A stretch of DNA of 11,076 bases from Bacillota bacterium. GTDB taxonomy: Bacteria > Bacillota > Clostridia > Oscillospirales > Ruminococcaceae. Below, in pieces: positions 1 through 7,057 of the stretch. Numbering within the stretch: the stretch's first letter is position 1; every line of letters starts with the position of its first letter. The notes below the pieces were generated by a model. The model was not told the origin of the DNA. It worked only from the letters and a program-made list of their open reading frames with translations, and did no database searches. Position numbers and translations under genes: made by a program. The stretch is from positions 1-11,076 of the forward strand of contig JAEZDF010000048.1 of assembly GCA_023429685.1 (NCBI GenBank). The letters run 5' to 3'.

Positions 1-11
1 GCTATTTCATC

Positions 12-32
12 GGGGGAAAGGGGACAGGCAAC
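12..32 (+). promoter_or_regulatory. Ribosome binding site and leader of mutS
   Basis: A purine-rich stretch, GGGGGAAAGGGG at 12-23, lies 9 nt before the GTG codon at 33. It supports GTG as the mutS start. The first 11 bases of the window are too short to show whether an upstream gene ends here, and no promoter is visible. Confidence 0.6.
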
Positions 33-2660
33 GTGGCAGAGCTGTCACCAATGATGCAGCAGTACCGGGCAATCAAGGAGCAGCATAAGGACTACATCCT
101 GTTCTTTCGCCTGGGTGATTTTTACGAGATGTTCTTTGACGACGCGGTTACCGCGTCCAAGGAGCTTGAGCTTGTTTTGACTGGTCGCGACTGCGGGCAG
201 GAGGAACGCGCGCCCATGTGCGGCGTGCCCCACCACAGCTGTGAGGCGTATATCGCCCGCCTTGTCAAAAAAGGGTACAAGGTCGCCATCTGTGAGCAAA
301 CCGAAGACCCGAGTACAGCAAAAGGCATAGTGCGCCGCGAGGTGGTGCGCGTTGTAACCCCGGGCACCGTGATCGAAAGCAGTATGCTTAACGAGGCGGA
401 AAACAACTATATCGCGGTGCTGTATATCCAAGGGGGATATGCGGGTGCCGCGTATTCTGACATTACCACCGGCGACATCAACCTTATTGAGCTAAACGAG
501 CAGGATATTGTTTCCGCCGCAATCAACGAAACAGGGCGGTTTTCTCCGAGTGAGGTTTTATTAAACACCGAGGCGGGGCATGCAAGGCAGCTGACTGGAT
601 TTTTAAAGGAACGCATCGCCTGCGTTGCTTCGGTGCTCGGTGACGATTATTTTGAGGATGAGGTCTGCGTACAGACCGTGCTGACGCACTTTAAGCAGCA
701 AAGCCTTGCACATCTGCAGCTTGACGACAAGCCGTTTGCCGTAAAGGCGCTGGGGGCGCTATTGCGCTATCTGGGCGAGACGCAAAAAAGCGGTTTGGAA
801 CGCCTTATCTCATTAAACCTGTACGGCGTAAGCCAGTACATGAGCCTCGATGTCACGGCACGCCGCAACCTAGAGCTGACCGAGACCATGCGTACGCGAG
901 AAAAGCGTGCGACTCTGTTGTGGGTACTGGACAAAACCAAAACGGCAATGGGCAAGCGCCTGATTAAGAGTTATATCGAACAGCCGTTGCTTAACCCCAC
1001 CATGGTCATAAAGCGCCTGACTGCGGTTGATGAGCTGTACCACGACACCATGCTGCTAGGCGACACTCGCGCGCAGCTTGAGGGCATCTACGACCTTGAG
1101 CGCATCATGACGCGCATTGTGTACGGCAGCGCAACGCCCAGAGAGCTAAAGGCACTGTCTCAGACCGCGCAAAAGATTCCCGCGCTCAAGGAACGGCTTG
1201 CCCAAACAAGGTCGCGCCTGCTGCAGGAGTGTCATACCCAGCTTGACCCGCTTGTCGACGTTGTAGACCTCATCGAACGCGCCATCAGTGACGACCCGCC
1301 CATTACCCTCAAGGACGGCGGCGTAATCAAGACGGGGTATCATCAAGGCGTGGATGAATACCGCGAGATCATTCGCAATACCAAAGAGTACATCGCCGAG
1401 ACCGAACGCCTAGAGAAAGATAAAACGGGCATCAAGACGCTAAAAATCGGCTACAATAAGGTGTTCGGCTACTATCTTGAGGTATCCAAAAGCTATACGG
1501 GGCAGGTGCCCGCCGACTATATTCGCAAGCAGACGCTTGCCAACTGCGAGCGGTATATCACCGAGGAGCTCAAGCAGCTCGAAACCCGTGTGCTAGGCGC
1601 AAGCGAACGGATTACGGCGCTAGAGACTGAGCTGTTTTCCGAGGTGAAAAGCGCGGTTGCCGCCGAGCTACACCGCATTCAGCTCACGGCGCGTGCCGTT
1701 GCGCGGCTTGACGTGCTTTGCTCGTTTGCGTTTGTGTCCCGCGAGCGGGGCTACACCCGCCCCGACGTGGATGTTTCGGGCGAGATTGTACTCGACGAAT
1801 CCCGCCACCCTGTCATCGAGGTCATTCTCGCTGAGCAGTCGGGGGGCAGTGCGCCGTTTGTTTCCAACAACGTGCGTCTGGATATGGACAAAAACCGCAT
1901 CGCCATCATAACAGGTCCCAACATGGCGGGTAAATCCACCTATATGCGTCAGGTGGCATTGGTTGTGCTAATGGCGCAGATCGGCTGTTTTGTGCCCGCA
2001 AAAAGCGCAAAAATAGGCATTGTAGACAGCATCTTTACCCGCGTGGGCGCGTCGGACGATCTAGCGACGGGGCAATCCACCTTTATGGTGGAGATGAATG
2101 AGGTTGCGCATATCCTAAAGAACGCAACGGCGAAAAGTCTAATTATCCTTGACGAGATCGGCAGAGGGACAAGCACCTACGACGGCATGAGTATTGCCCG
2201 TGCGGTGCTCGAATACATAGCGGATAAACGCCGCCTTGGCGCAAAAACGCTGTTTGCAACCCACTACCACGAGCTGACTGAGGTTGAAAATCAGGTGGAT
2301 GGGGTGCTAAACTACAACATCGCGGTAAAAAAACGCGGCGACGATATCACCTTTTTACGCCGTATCGTGCGCGGCGGCGCGGACGATAGCTACGGCATTG
2401 AGGTGTCTAAGCTGGCGGGGATACCCGAAAGCGTCATTACCCGCGCAAAGGAGATTTTAAAGGGCTTAGAGGAAGGGTGTGACATCACCGTCAAGCGCAG
2501 TATCCGCAAGGACGACGCGCAGGACGAGCAGATGCAGCTTACACTCGAAGGCGGAAAGAACAGTGAGATTATCGAGCGGCTGCGCCGTATCGACATGAAC
2601 ACCCTTACACCGATTGAGGCGCTTAACCTGCTTTACGGCATTGCCGCCGAGCTCAAATAA
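33..2660 (+). CDS. mutS: DNA mismatch repair protein MutS
   Basis: MutS recognises mismatched or looped bases and, as an ATP-driven sliding clamp, recruits MutL. The 875-aa length is normal for the family. The mismatch-wedging Phe-x-Glu is at F30-Y-E32 (in GDFYEMF). The connector, lever and clamp domains fill roughly residues 120-600. The C-terminal ATPase has the Walker A loop GPNMAGKST at 628-636, the Walker B pair D707-E708 followed by the GRGTST signature, and the switch histidines in FATHYHEL (741-748). A QMQLTLEG stretch near residue 835 lies where Bacillus-type MutS proteins carry a beta-clamp motif; that reading is an inference. The GTG start is chosen because a purine-rich Shine-Dalgarno precedes it and the encoded N-terminus (MAELSPMMQQY) matches the family. 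It is followed immediately by mutL, so the two are almost certainly co-transcribed. No defects are seen. Confidence 0.98.
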   Translation: MAELSPMMQQYRAIKEQHKDYILFFRLGDFYEMFFDDAVTASKELELVLTGRDCGQEERAPMCGVPHHSCEAYIARLVKKGYKVAICEQTEDPSTAKGIVRREVVRVVTPGTVIESSMLNEAENNYIAVLYIQGGYAGAAYSDITTGDINLIELNEQDIVSAAINETGRFSPSEVLLNTEAGHARQLTGFLKERIACVASVLGDDYFEDEVCVQTVLTHFKQQSLAHLQLDDKPFAVKALGALLRYLGETQKSGLERLISLNLYGVSQYMSLDVTARRNLELTETMRTREKRATLLWVLDKTKTAMGKRLIKSYIEQPLLNPTMVIKRLTAVDELYHDTMLLGDTRAQLEGIYDLERIMTRIVYGSATPRELKALSQTAQKIPALKERLAQTRSRLLQECHTQLDPLVDVVDLIERAISDDPPITLKDGGVIKTGYHQGVDEYREIIRNTKEYIAETERLEKDKTGIKTLKIGYNKVFGYYLEVSKSYTGQVPADYIRKQTLANCERYITEELKQLETRVLGASERITALETELFSEVKSAVAAELHRIQLTARAVARLDVLCSFAFVSRERGYTRPDVDVSGEIVLDESRHPVIEVILAEQSGGSAPFVSNNVRLDMDKNRIAIITGPNMAGKSTYMRQVALVVLMAQIGCFVPAKSAKIGIVDSIFTRVGASDDLATGQSTFMVEMNEVAHILKNATAKSLIILDEIGRGTSTYDGMSIARAVLEYIADKRRLGAKTLFATHYHELTEVENQVDGVLNYNIAVKKRGDDITFLRRIVRGGADDSYGIEVSKLAGIPESVITRAKEILKGLEEGCDITVKRSIRKDDAQDEQMQLTLEGGKNSEIIERLRRIDMNTLTPIEALNLLYGIAAELK

Positions 2661-2662
2661 TA

Positions 2663-2682
2663 GGGGGGAGGGGAACGCCATC
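2663..2682 (+). promoter_or_regulatory. Strong ribosome binding site feeding an ATC start codon (mutL)
   Basis: A G-rich run contains a perfect GGAGG at 2667-2671, 8 nt before ATC at 2680-2682. The spacing is ideal for initiation at that ATC. No ATG, GTG or TTG lies within useful distance of it in the mutL frame. The in-frame TTG codons at 2614 and 2641 lie inside mutS and have no Shine-Dalgarno. Confidence 0.7.
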
Positions 2683-4623
2683 CCACGGATAAACATCCTA
2701 TCAAAACACGTTTCAGAGCTGATTGCCGCGGGTGAGGTGGTAGAACGCCCCGCCTCGGTTGTCAAAGAACTGATAGAAAACTCCATCGACGCGGGCGCGA
2801 CTGCCGTGACGGTGGAGATTCAAAACGGCGGCGTGTCGTTTATCCGCGTAACCGACGACGGGTGTGGCATCGCCCGCGAGGATGTAACCAACGCGTTTGT
2901 CAGCCATGCCACTAGCAAGCTGCTGGATGTAGAAGACCTTGACCGCATTGCCACGCTCGGCTTTCGCGGTGAGGCGCTCGCATCGATCTCGGCGGTTTCG
3001 CGCGTGACGATGCTGACCAAAACGGCACAGGAGCTAGCGGGCACCGAGGCTGTTGTGGAGGGTGGTAGCACCGTTACGGTGAGTGACGCGGGTTGTCCCG
3101 TGGGCACAACCATTCTTGTGCGCGACCTGTTTTATAACACCCCTGCCCGTATGAAGTTTTTAAAAAAGGATGTTGCCGAGGGCAATGCCGTTGCCGCCTG
3201 CGTACAGCGGGTGGCGCTTTCGCACCCGGAGGTATCCTTTCGCCTTATCCGCGAGCAAAAGACGGTGCTGCATACGGCGGGGGACGCAAGCCTACTGTCC
3301 TGCGCATACGGCGTGTTTGGCAGGGAGTTTGCCGCAGGGCTTATCGAGACCGCCCACGACTACGCGGGGGTATCGGTCAAAGGGCTTGTTTCAAAGCCCG
3401 AAGAAAGTCGTTCCACAAGAGGGATGCAGCATTTCTTTGTGAATGGGCGTTATGTGCGCACCCGTACCGCCATGGCGGCACTCGAAGAGGCGTTTAAGGG
3501 CAGCATCATGGTAGGGCGTTTTCCGTCCTGTGTGTTGCACATTGCCGTTGCATACGACGCGGTGGATGTCAACGTTCATCCCGCAAAGATCGAGGTGCGC
3601 TTTGTCAACGAGCGCGCGGTGTTTGACGCCGTGTACTTTGCGGTAAAAAATGCGCTGACAAAAACCGATATGCCGCCAAAACTTTCGTCGGCACAGACGA
3701 CAAAGCAGCTGTATCACGCGATGCAGCCCCCGCTGCCCAAAGAGACTGGCGAGCAGCAGCGGATTTTATCCGCGCCGCCCAAACAGACGGTACCCGCGCA
3801 GCAAAGCCCCGCGCCCTTTGCCCATATGACGGCGCAGGAGTACCGCGCTGCCGTCATTAGTCCCGACGAGCCGCAGCTTTCCCTGCGGGATGATGCTGCA
3901 CCGATATACGGACAAAGAAGAGCCGCCATACTGTGGACGCCGCCTGTACAGGTGTCGCCCGCCCCGCCTACACAGGCGGTGGTGACCGAGCCCGTATTAC
4001 ATAATCTACAAGCCGAACCTGAACCGATTGCCGAACACAAGCCGCAACCCGAGCAGACGCCGGTTCGCCTGATTGGCGAGGCGTTTGATACCTACATACT
4101 CGTGCAGCGGGGCGACGACATTTTGGTGGTGGATAAGCACGCCGCCCACGAGCGAATCATCTACGAACGGCTTAAGGCGCAACACCGCACACTGGTTTCG
4201 CAGACCTTGCTTTCGCCGGTAACGGTTACCCTGCCGCAGGAGGAATACACCGCAGTCACCCAAAGCTTGGCGGCACTGGAAGAGATGGGGTTTCACTTCG
4301 AGGATTTCGGCGGAGGAGCCATTCTTGTGCGCGAATTTCCGCTTGAGCTTGCAAAAGAGGATATCGCAGCGGTACTCAGTGAGCTTGCAGATAGCCTGAT
4401 AAAGGGCAAACGCAGTGTTACGCCGCATGTAATCGACGAGCTGTATCACTCGATTGCCTGCCGCAGCGCGGTGAAGGCGCACGATACCTCCGATAAGAGC
4501 GAGCTTACGCGTCTGCTCGAAATCCTAGCGCAAAACTCCGAGTTGCGCCACTGTCCGCACGGCAGACCCGTTGCCGTTGCCATAGAGAAAAAGGAGCTGG
4601 AAAAGCGTTTTGGCAGAGTATAG
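2680..4623 (+). CDS. mutL: DNA mismatch repair protein MutL (nicking type), probable ATC start
   Basis: MutL couples mismatch recognition by MutS to strand nicking and repair. With ATC at 2680 as codon 1 the protein has 647 aa. The N-terminal GHKL ATPase shows E30 and N34 (KELIENS), DDGCGI at 59-64 and GFRGEAL at 94-100. A Pro/Gln-rich linker of roughly 100 residues (about 345-455) follows. The C-terminal domain has the metal-dependent endonuclease motif DKHAAHERIIYE at 485-496 (the textbook form has Gln at the second position), ACRSAVKAHD at 593-602 and CPHGRP at 625-630. QTLLSP at 508-513 fits the family's beta-clamp contact. This is the nicking MutL of bacteria lacking MutH. The start is unusual. 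The family N-terminus (MPRIN-, then LSKHVSELIAAGEVVERP) lines up with the ATC codon, which has an ideal Shine-Dalgarno. The alternative TTG at 2614 would add 22 residues that merely read mutS codons in another frame. The 3' end overlaps miaA by 14 bp. Confidence 0.96.
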   Translation: MPRINILSKHVSELIAAGEVVERPASVVKELIENSIDAGATAVTVEIQNGGVSFIRVTDDGCGIAREDVTNAFVSHATSKLLDVEDLDRIATLGFRGEALASISAVSRVTMLTKTAQELAGTEAVVEGGSTVTVSDAGCPVGTTILVRDLFYNTPARMKFLKKDVAEGNAVAACVQRVALSHPEVSFRLIREQKTVLHTAGDASLLSCAYGVFGREFAAGLIETAHDYAGVSVKGLVSKPEESRSTRGMQHFFVNGRYVRTRTAMAALEEAFKGSIMVGRFPSCVLHIAVAYDAVDVNVHPAKIEVRFVNERAVFDAVYFAVKNALTKTDMPPKLSSAQTTKQLYHAMQPPLPKETGEQQRILSAPPKQTVPAQQSPAPFAHMTAQEYRAAVISPDEPQLSLRDDAAPIYGQRRAAILWTPPVQVSPAPPTQAVVTEPVLHNLQAEPEPIAEHKPQPEQTPVRLIGEAFDTYILVQRGDDILVVDKHAAHERIIYERLKAQHRTLVSQTLLSPVTVTLPQEEYTAVTQSLAALEEMGFHFEDFGGGAILVREFPLELAKEDIAAVLSELADSLIKGKRSVTPHVIDELYHSIACRSAVKAHDTSDKSELTRLLEILAQNSELRHCPHGRPVAVAIEKKELEKRFGRV

Positions 4624-5578
4624 TCCTACTGCAAAGCAGAACAATAAAAGGCCTTTGCTGGTGGTGATTGTCGGTCCCACCGCGTCGGGCAAAACCGCCC
4701 TTTCGCTTGCACTTGCGGGGGAGTTTGGCGCGGAGATTGTGTCGGCGGACTCGATGCAGGTATACAAAGGCATGGACATCCAGACCGCAAAGCCGACAAC
4801 CGAGCAGATGTCTGAGATACCACACCATCTAATCGGCGTGCTTCGTCAGGACGAAAGCTTTAGCGTTACCCAGTATCAGTCACTTGCCACGGCTGCGATC
4901 GACGATATCCTGTCTCGCGGTAGGCTTCCGATTCTGGTGGGCGGCACAGGGCTGTACATCAGCGCGGTGGTGGATAATACGTGCTTTGGCGACATGATAA
5001 TCGACCCCGCCATACGCCCAAGACTGATCAAAGAGGCAGACGAGCAGGGCGGGCAGCAGCTGCTCGCGCGTCTGTCGTTGCACGACCCCGAGCTTGCGGC
5101 AAGGCTGCACCCGAACAACCTAGGGCGCATCATCCGTGCGCTAGAGGTGTTTGAGGCAACCGGCAAAACCCTGAGTGAGTTTCAGGCAAACTCAAGGCTT
5201 ACCCCTTCGCCCTATCAGGTGCTGATGCTGGGCGTTACCTTCAAAGATAGGCAGCGGCTTTACGACCGCATCAATGACCGAGTGGACGAGATGCTACGCA
5301 TGGGGCTGCTTCGAGAGATAGAGGAAATGCGAAACGCGCCGCTTTCCCACACCGCAGTGAAAGCAATCGGCTGCAAGGAGCTGAGCGGCTACTTTGACGG
5401 CACGCTGACGCTCGAACAAGCGGTGGAAAACCTAACACGTCAAACCCGCCGCTACGCAAAACGCCAGCTTACATGGTTTGGGCGGGATGAGCGGGTGAAC
5501 TGGCTGTATCAAGAGGACGGCGACGTAATCGCCCGTGCGCGGGAGTTTATATTGCCGTATCTTACGGGTCTTATTTAG
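4610..5578 (+). CDS. miaA: tRNA dimethylallyltransferase MiaA
   Basis: MiaA transfers a dimethylallyl group to N6 of adenosine 37 in tRNAs reading UNN codons, the first step towards ms2i6A. The 322-aa length is typical. The P-loop GPTASGKT is at residues 22-29. DSMQVYKGMD follows from residue 47 and contributes to the tRNA/isoprenoid active site. GGTGLY is at 111-116, and the C-terminal RRYAKRQLTWF is at 280-290. Small departures from the usual consensus are Gly in NNLGRIIRALEV, where Lys or Arg is common, and Cys in GCKEL, where Tyr is usual; neither is a known catalytic residue. The start is TTG at 4610, 14 bp inside the mutL end, preceded by AAGGAG at 4591-4596 with a slightly long 13-nt spacing. 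The next downstream start candidates would cut into the beta strand before the P-loop. The overlap suggests translational coupling to mutL. hfq, often next to miaA, is absent here. Confidence 0.96.
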   Translation: MAEYSPTAKQNNKRPLLVVIVGPTASGKTALSLALAGEFGAEIVSADSMQVYKGMDIQTAKPTTEQMSEIPHHLIGVLRQDESFSVTQYQSLATAAIDDILSRGRLPILVGGTGLYISAVVDNTCFGDMIIDPAIRPRLIKEADEQGGQQLLARLSLHDPELAARLHPNNLGRIIRALEVFEATGKTLSEFQANSRLTPSPYQVLMLGVTFKDRQRLYDRINDRVDEMLRMGLLREIEEMRNAPLSHTAVKAIGCKELSGYFDGTLTLEQAVENLTRQTRRYAKRQLTWFGRDERVNWLYQEDGDVIARAREFILPYLTGLI

Positions 5579-5610
5579 CTATCACATTGCAATTAAAGGT
5601 GGTGCACGGC

Positions 5611-6822
5611 TTGAACCGAATTCTATATCGTATAATGGGCGTTGTCATATCCGTAGTCGTGCTCTGCTATCTGGGGTATCAAATCTACAACAATATGCTC
5701 ACGCCCTACCGTACCGAAACCGCATATGAGTACGTTCAGTCCGATTACGTTGCGGCCGACGGCGTGATTGTTCGGGATGAGCTTGTGCTTTGGGCGCAAA
5801 ACGACGGTGTAATCAGTTATCTGTACGAGGACGGGGACAAGGTTTCGCTCTCCATGCCGGTCGCCCAGGTGTACCAAACCGAGCAGGATGCCGCAAACCA
5901 GACCACCATCAAAAAGCTGGAGCAGGAGATTGCGCTGCTCGAACAGGCGTCCGCCCCCGGTCGTGCGGATTACATCAATGCCGAGGTGCTAAACGGGCAG
6001 ATTAGTGACCGGCTTGCGCGGCTTTCCCACACCATCCAATCGCGCAGACTGTCGGGTCTTGACGGCGTAACAACCGATTATTTGATGCTGCTTAATACTA
6101 GGCAGATTGCAACCGCCCGAGCCACAAACTTTGACGCGCGCATCTCACAGCTAAAAGAAGAAATGCAGTCGCTCAAAAGCTCCACGCAGCCGCCCCTCTC
6201 AACGGTCACTGCAAAAAAGCCCGGCTATTTTGTCGGTATAGCGGATGGCTACGAAGAGACCTTGACCACCGACCAAGCGGGTGTGTTAACGCCATCCTAC
6301 CTAAAACAGGTTATCGATACCCGCCCCAACGCCAATGTGGTGTCGGGTGCTGTCGGGAAGCTGATAACCGGCTTTGAATGGTATTACTGTTCACTCGTGC
6401 CCAATGAAGCCGCCCCGCGTTTTCGCACTGGGCTTACGACCTCGGTAACCTTTCCCTTCTTGTCGAGCACCGTGTACTCGGCACTTGTTACCGCGATTAC
6501 CCCAGAGGACGGTACGGACTATACGGCGGTGACCCTGCGCATCAGTAACATCAACGCGGAGGTGTGTACCATTCGCACCCAAAGGTCGGAGATTTCGTTT
6601 GCCTCTTATCGTGGGCTAAAGGTACGTGCGGACGCGCTGCGGTTTCAGAATGGCGAGCCGGGGGTTTATGTTGTAAATGGTGCGGGTGTTCGTTTTAAGA
6701 AGCTTGATATCGTGTTTTATGGTGACGGGTATGTTCTTTCCAGGCAACGCACCGAAGACGGGTACCTCGCCCTGTATGACGAAATGGTCATCGAAGGGCG
6801 AGAGCTTTCTCAAGGGGCATAG
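5611..6822 (+). CDS. HlyD-like single-pass membrane protein, orphan adaptor
   Basis: The exact function is not recognised. About eight cytoplasmic residues are followed by one hydrophobic segment (residues 9-27, from MGVVISVVV), so the rest should lie outside the membrane. The ectodomain follows the hairpin plan of HlyD-type membrane-fusion proteins. A first lipoyl-like half (about 45-90, VAADGVIVRDE) is followed by helical, coiled-coil-prone stretches (about 92-112 and 165-190). The second lipoyl half begins near KKPGYFVGIADGYEE (202-216), and a beta-rich C-terminal part follows. Classical HlyD proteins link an ABC or MFS pump to an outer-membrane channel. No pump gene is in this window, and a Gram-positive cell has no outer membrane. 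It lies 32 bp after miaA and directly before the sepF promoter region, so a role in the envelope or at division is possible but is inference. TTG at 5611 is preferred because AAAGGTGG (5595-5602) lies 8 nt upstream; in-frame TTG 5587, GTG 5599 and GTG 5602 are alternatives. The 403-aa length assumes this start. Confidence 0.82.
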   Translation: MNRILYRIMGVVISVVVLCYLGYQIYNNMLTPYRTETAYEYVQSDYVAADGVIVRDELVLWAQNDGVISYLYEDGDKVSLSMPVAQVYQTEQDAANQTTIKKLEQEIALLEQASAPGRADYINAEVLNGQISDRLARLSHTIQSRRLSGLDGVTTDYLMLLNTRQIATARATNFDARISQLKEEMQSLKSSTQPPLSTVTAKKPGYFVGIADGYEETLTTDQAGVLTPSYLKQVIDTRPNANVVSGAVGKLITGFEWYYCSLVPNEAAPRFRTGLTTSVTFPFLSSTVYSALVTAITPEDGTDYTAVTLRISNINAEVCTIRTQRSEISFASYRGLKVRADALRFQNGEPGVYVVNGAGVRFKKLDIVFYGDGYVLSRQRTEDGYLALYDEMVIEGRELSQGA

Positions 6823-6846
6823 GAAACGATTGTCTAACCTGATATA

Positions 6847-6864
6847 CCAATGTGTGCATATTGG
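6847..6864. repeat. CCAAT/ATTGG inverted repeat at the distal promoter
   Basis: CCAAT (6847-6851) and ATTGG (6860-6864) form a 5-bp inverted repeat with an 8-nt centre. Its right arm overlaps the -35 box TTGGAC of the distal promoter. It could be an operator or chance, and it is short. Confidence 0.25.
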
Positions 6865-6890
6865 ACAATCCGTTAAAAATGCGATACAAT
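6861..6890 (+). promoter_or_regulatory. Candidate sigma-A promoter P1 (distal)
   Basis: The -35 box TTGGAC (6861-6866) is separated by 18 bp from the -10 box TACAAT (6885-6890). Each box differs from consensus by one or two bases. Transcription would start near 6897 and run through P2 into sepF. Confidence 0.5.
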
Positions 6891-6930
6891 AGGTAGGTAA
6901 TGGTGTCGGCGTAAATTGCACAACTGTTCA

Positions 6931-6944
6931 CAACATATTTGTTG
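6931..6944. repeat. CAACA-N4-TGTTG dyad overlapping the P2 -35 box
   Basis: A 5-bp perfect inverted repeat with a 4-bp centre (TATT). Its right arm shares three bases with the -35 hexamer at 6942-6947, the usual place for a repressor operator. The spacing resembles LexA-type or small-repressor sites, but the arms do not match the Gram-positive LexA consensus (GAAC-N4-GTTC). Confidence 0.35.
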
Positions 6945-6970
6945 ACATCATGCGTAAAAAATTAGATAAT
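6942..6970 (+). promoter_or_regulatory. Strong sigma-A promoter P2 for sepF-ylmH-divIVA-(ileS)
   Basis: A perfect -35 box TTGACA (6942-6947), an optimal 17-bp spacer and the -10 box GATAAT (6965-6970), one base from TATAAT. Transcription would begin near 6977, giving a leader of about 80 nt before the sepF ATG. It is the best promoter seen in the window and probably drives the division-gene cluster. Confidence 0.75.
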
Positions 6971-6985
6971 AAAAAGAAGAAATGC

Positions 6986-7003
6986 CTGCCGACGTGCCGG
7001 CGG
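6986..7003 (+). other. GC-rich hairpin in the sepF leader
   Basis: CTGCCG (6986-6991) can pair with CGGCGG (6998-7003) around a 6-nt loop, including one T-G pair. It falls about 10 nt into the predicted P2 transcript. No T-run follows, so it is not a terminator. It could stabilise the 5' end of the mRNA or have no role. Confidence 0.35.
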
Positions 7004-7014
7004 TCCCGCTTTAT

Positions 7015-7030
7015 TGTTGACTAGACAACA
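7015..7030 (+). repeat. TGTTG-N6-CAACA inverted repeat in the sepF leader
   Basis: A 5-bp perfect inverted repeat (arms 7015-7019 and 7026-7030) in the transcribed leader, 14 bp before the sepF Shine-Dalgarno. It uses the same arms as the dyad at 6931-6944 in reverse order. The 8-mer TTGTTGAC occurs in both regions (6939-6946 and 7014-7021). Confidence 0.35.
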
Positions 7031-7043
7031 CATAATAAGCTTT

Positions 7044-7049
7044 GGAGGG
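7044..7049 (+). promoter_or_regulatory. Ribosome binding site of sepF
   Basis: GGAGGG lies 8 nt before the ATG at 7058, a near-optimal site that fixes the sepF start. Confidence 0.85.
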
Positions 7050-7057
7050 TTGGCTGT

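Larger units (their letters stand above)
6823..7057 (+). promoter_or_regulatory. 235-bp regulatory gap upstream of sepF
   Basis: This is the only gap over 60 bp in the window, and it is more AT-rich than the genes beside it. I see no credible protein-coding gene, tRNA or intrinsic terminator in it. It holds two sigma-A-type promoters, two short dyads, a GC-rich hairpin and the sepF Shine-Dalgarno, listed separately. Read-through from the upstream HlyD-like gene is not blocked by any hairpin followed by a T-run. Confidence 0.75.

Noticed and set aside
2614..2679. TTG at 2614 as an alternative mutL start giving a 22-residue extension.
   Set aside because: The extension reads mutS coding sequence in another frame, has no Shine-Dalgarno and has no counterpart in MutL proteins.
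4006..4482. A 158-codon open frame on the minus strand.
   Set aside because: It lies within the conserved C-terminal domain of mutL and resembles no family.
33..4642. mutS and miaA both begin with the peptide M-A-E-x-S-P and similar DNA (GGCAGAG after the start codon).
   Set aside because: The similarity spans only about 10 bases and the proteins are unrelated; treated as coincidence.
5341..6033. The 13-mer GCTTTCCCACACC occurs in miaA (5341) and in the HlyD-like gene (6021).
   Set aside because: There are only two copies, both inside coding sequence in unrelated proteins, with no palindrome or regular spacing.
6677..6892. A 71-codon open frame running from the end of the HlyD-like gene into the gap.
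   Set aside because: Its first two thirds overlap the HlyD-like coding region in another frame; it has no good ribosome binding site and it runs through the P1 promoter.
6931..6944. CAACATATTTGTTG as a LexA (SOS) box.
   Set aside because: The arms are CAACA/TGTTG and not the GAAC/GTTC needed for Gram-positive LexA.
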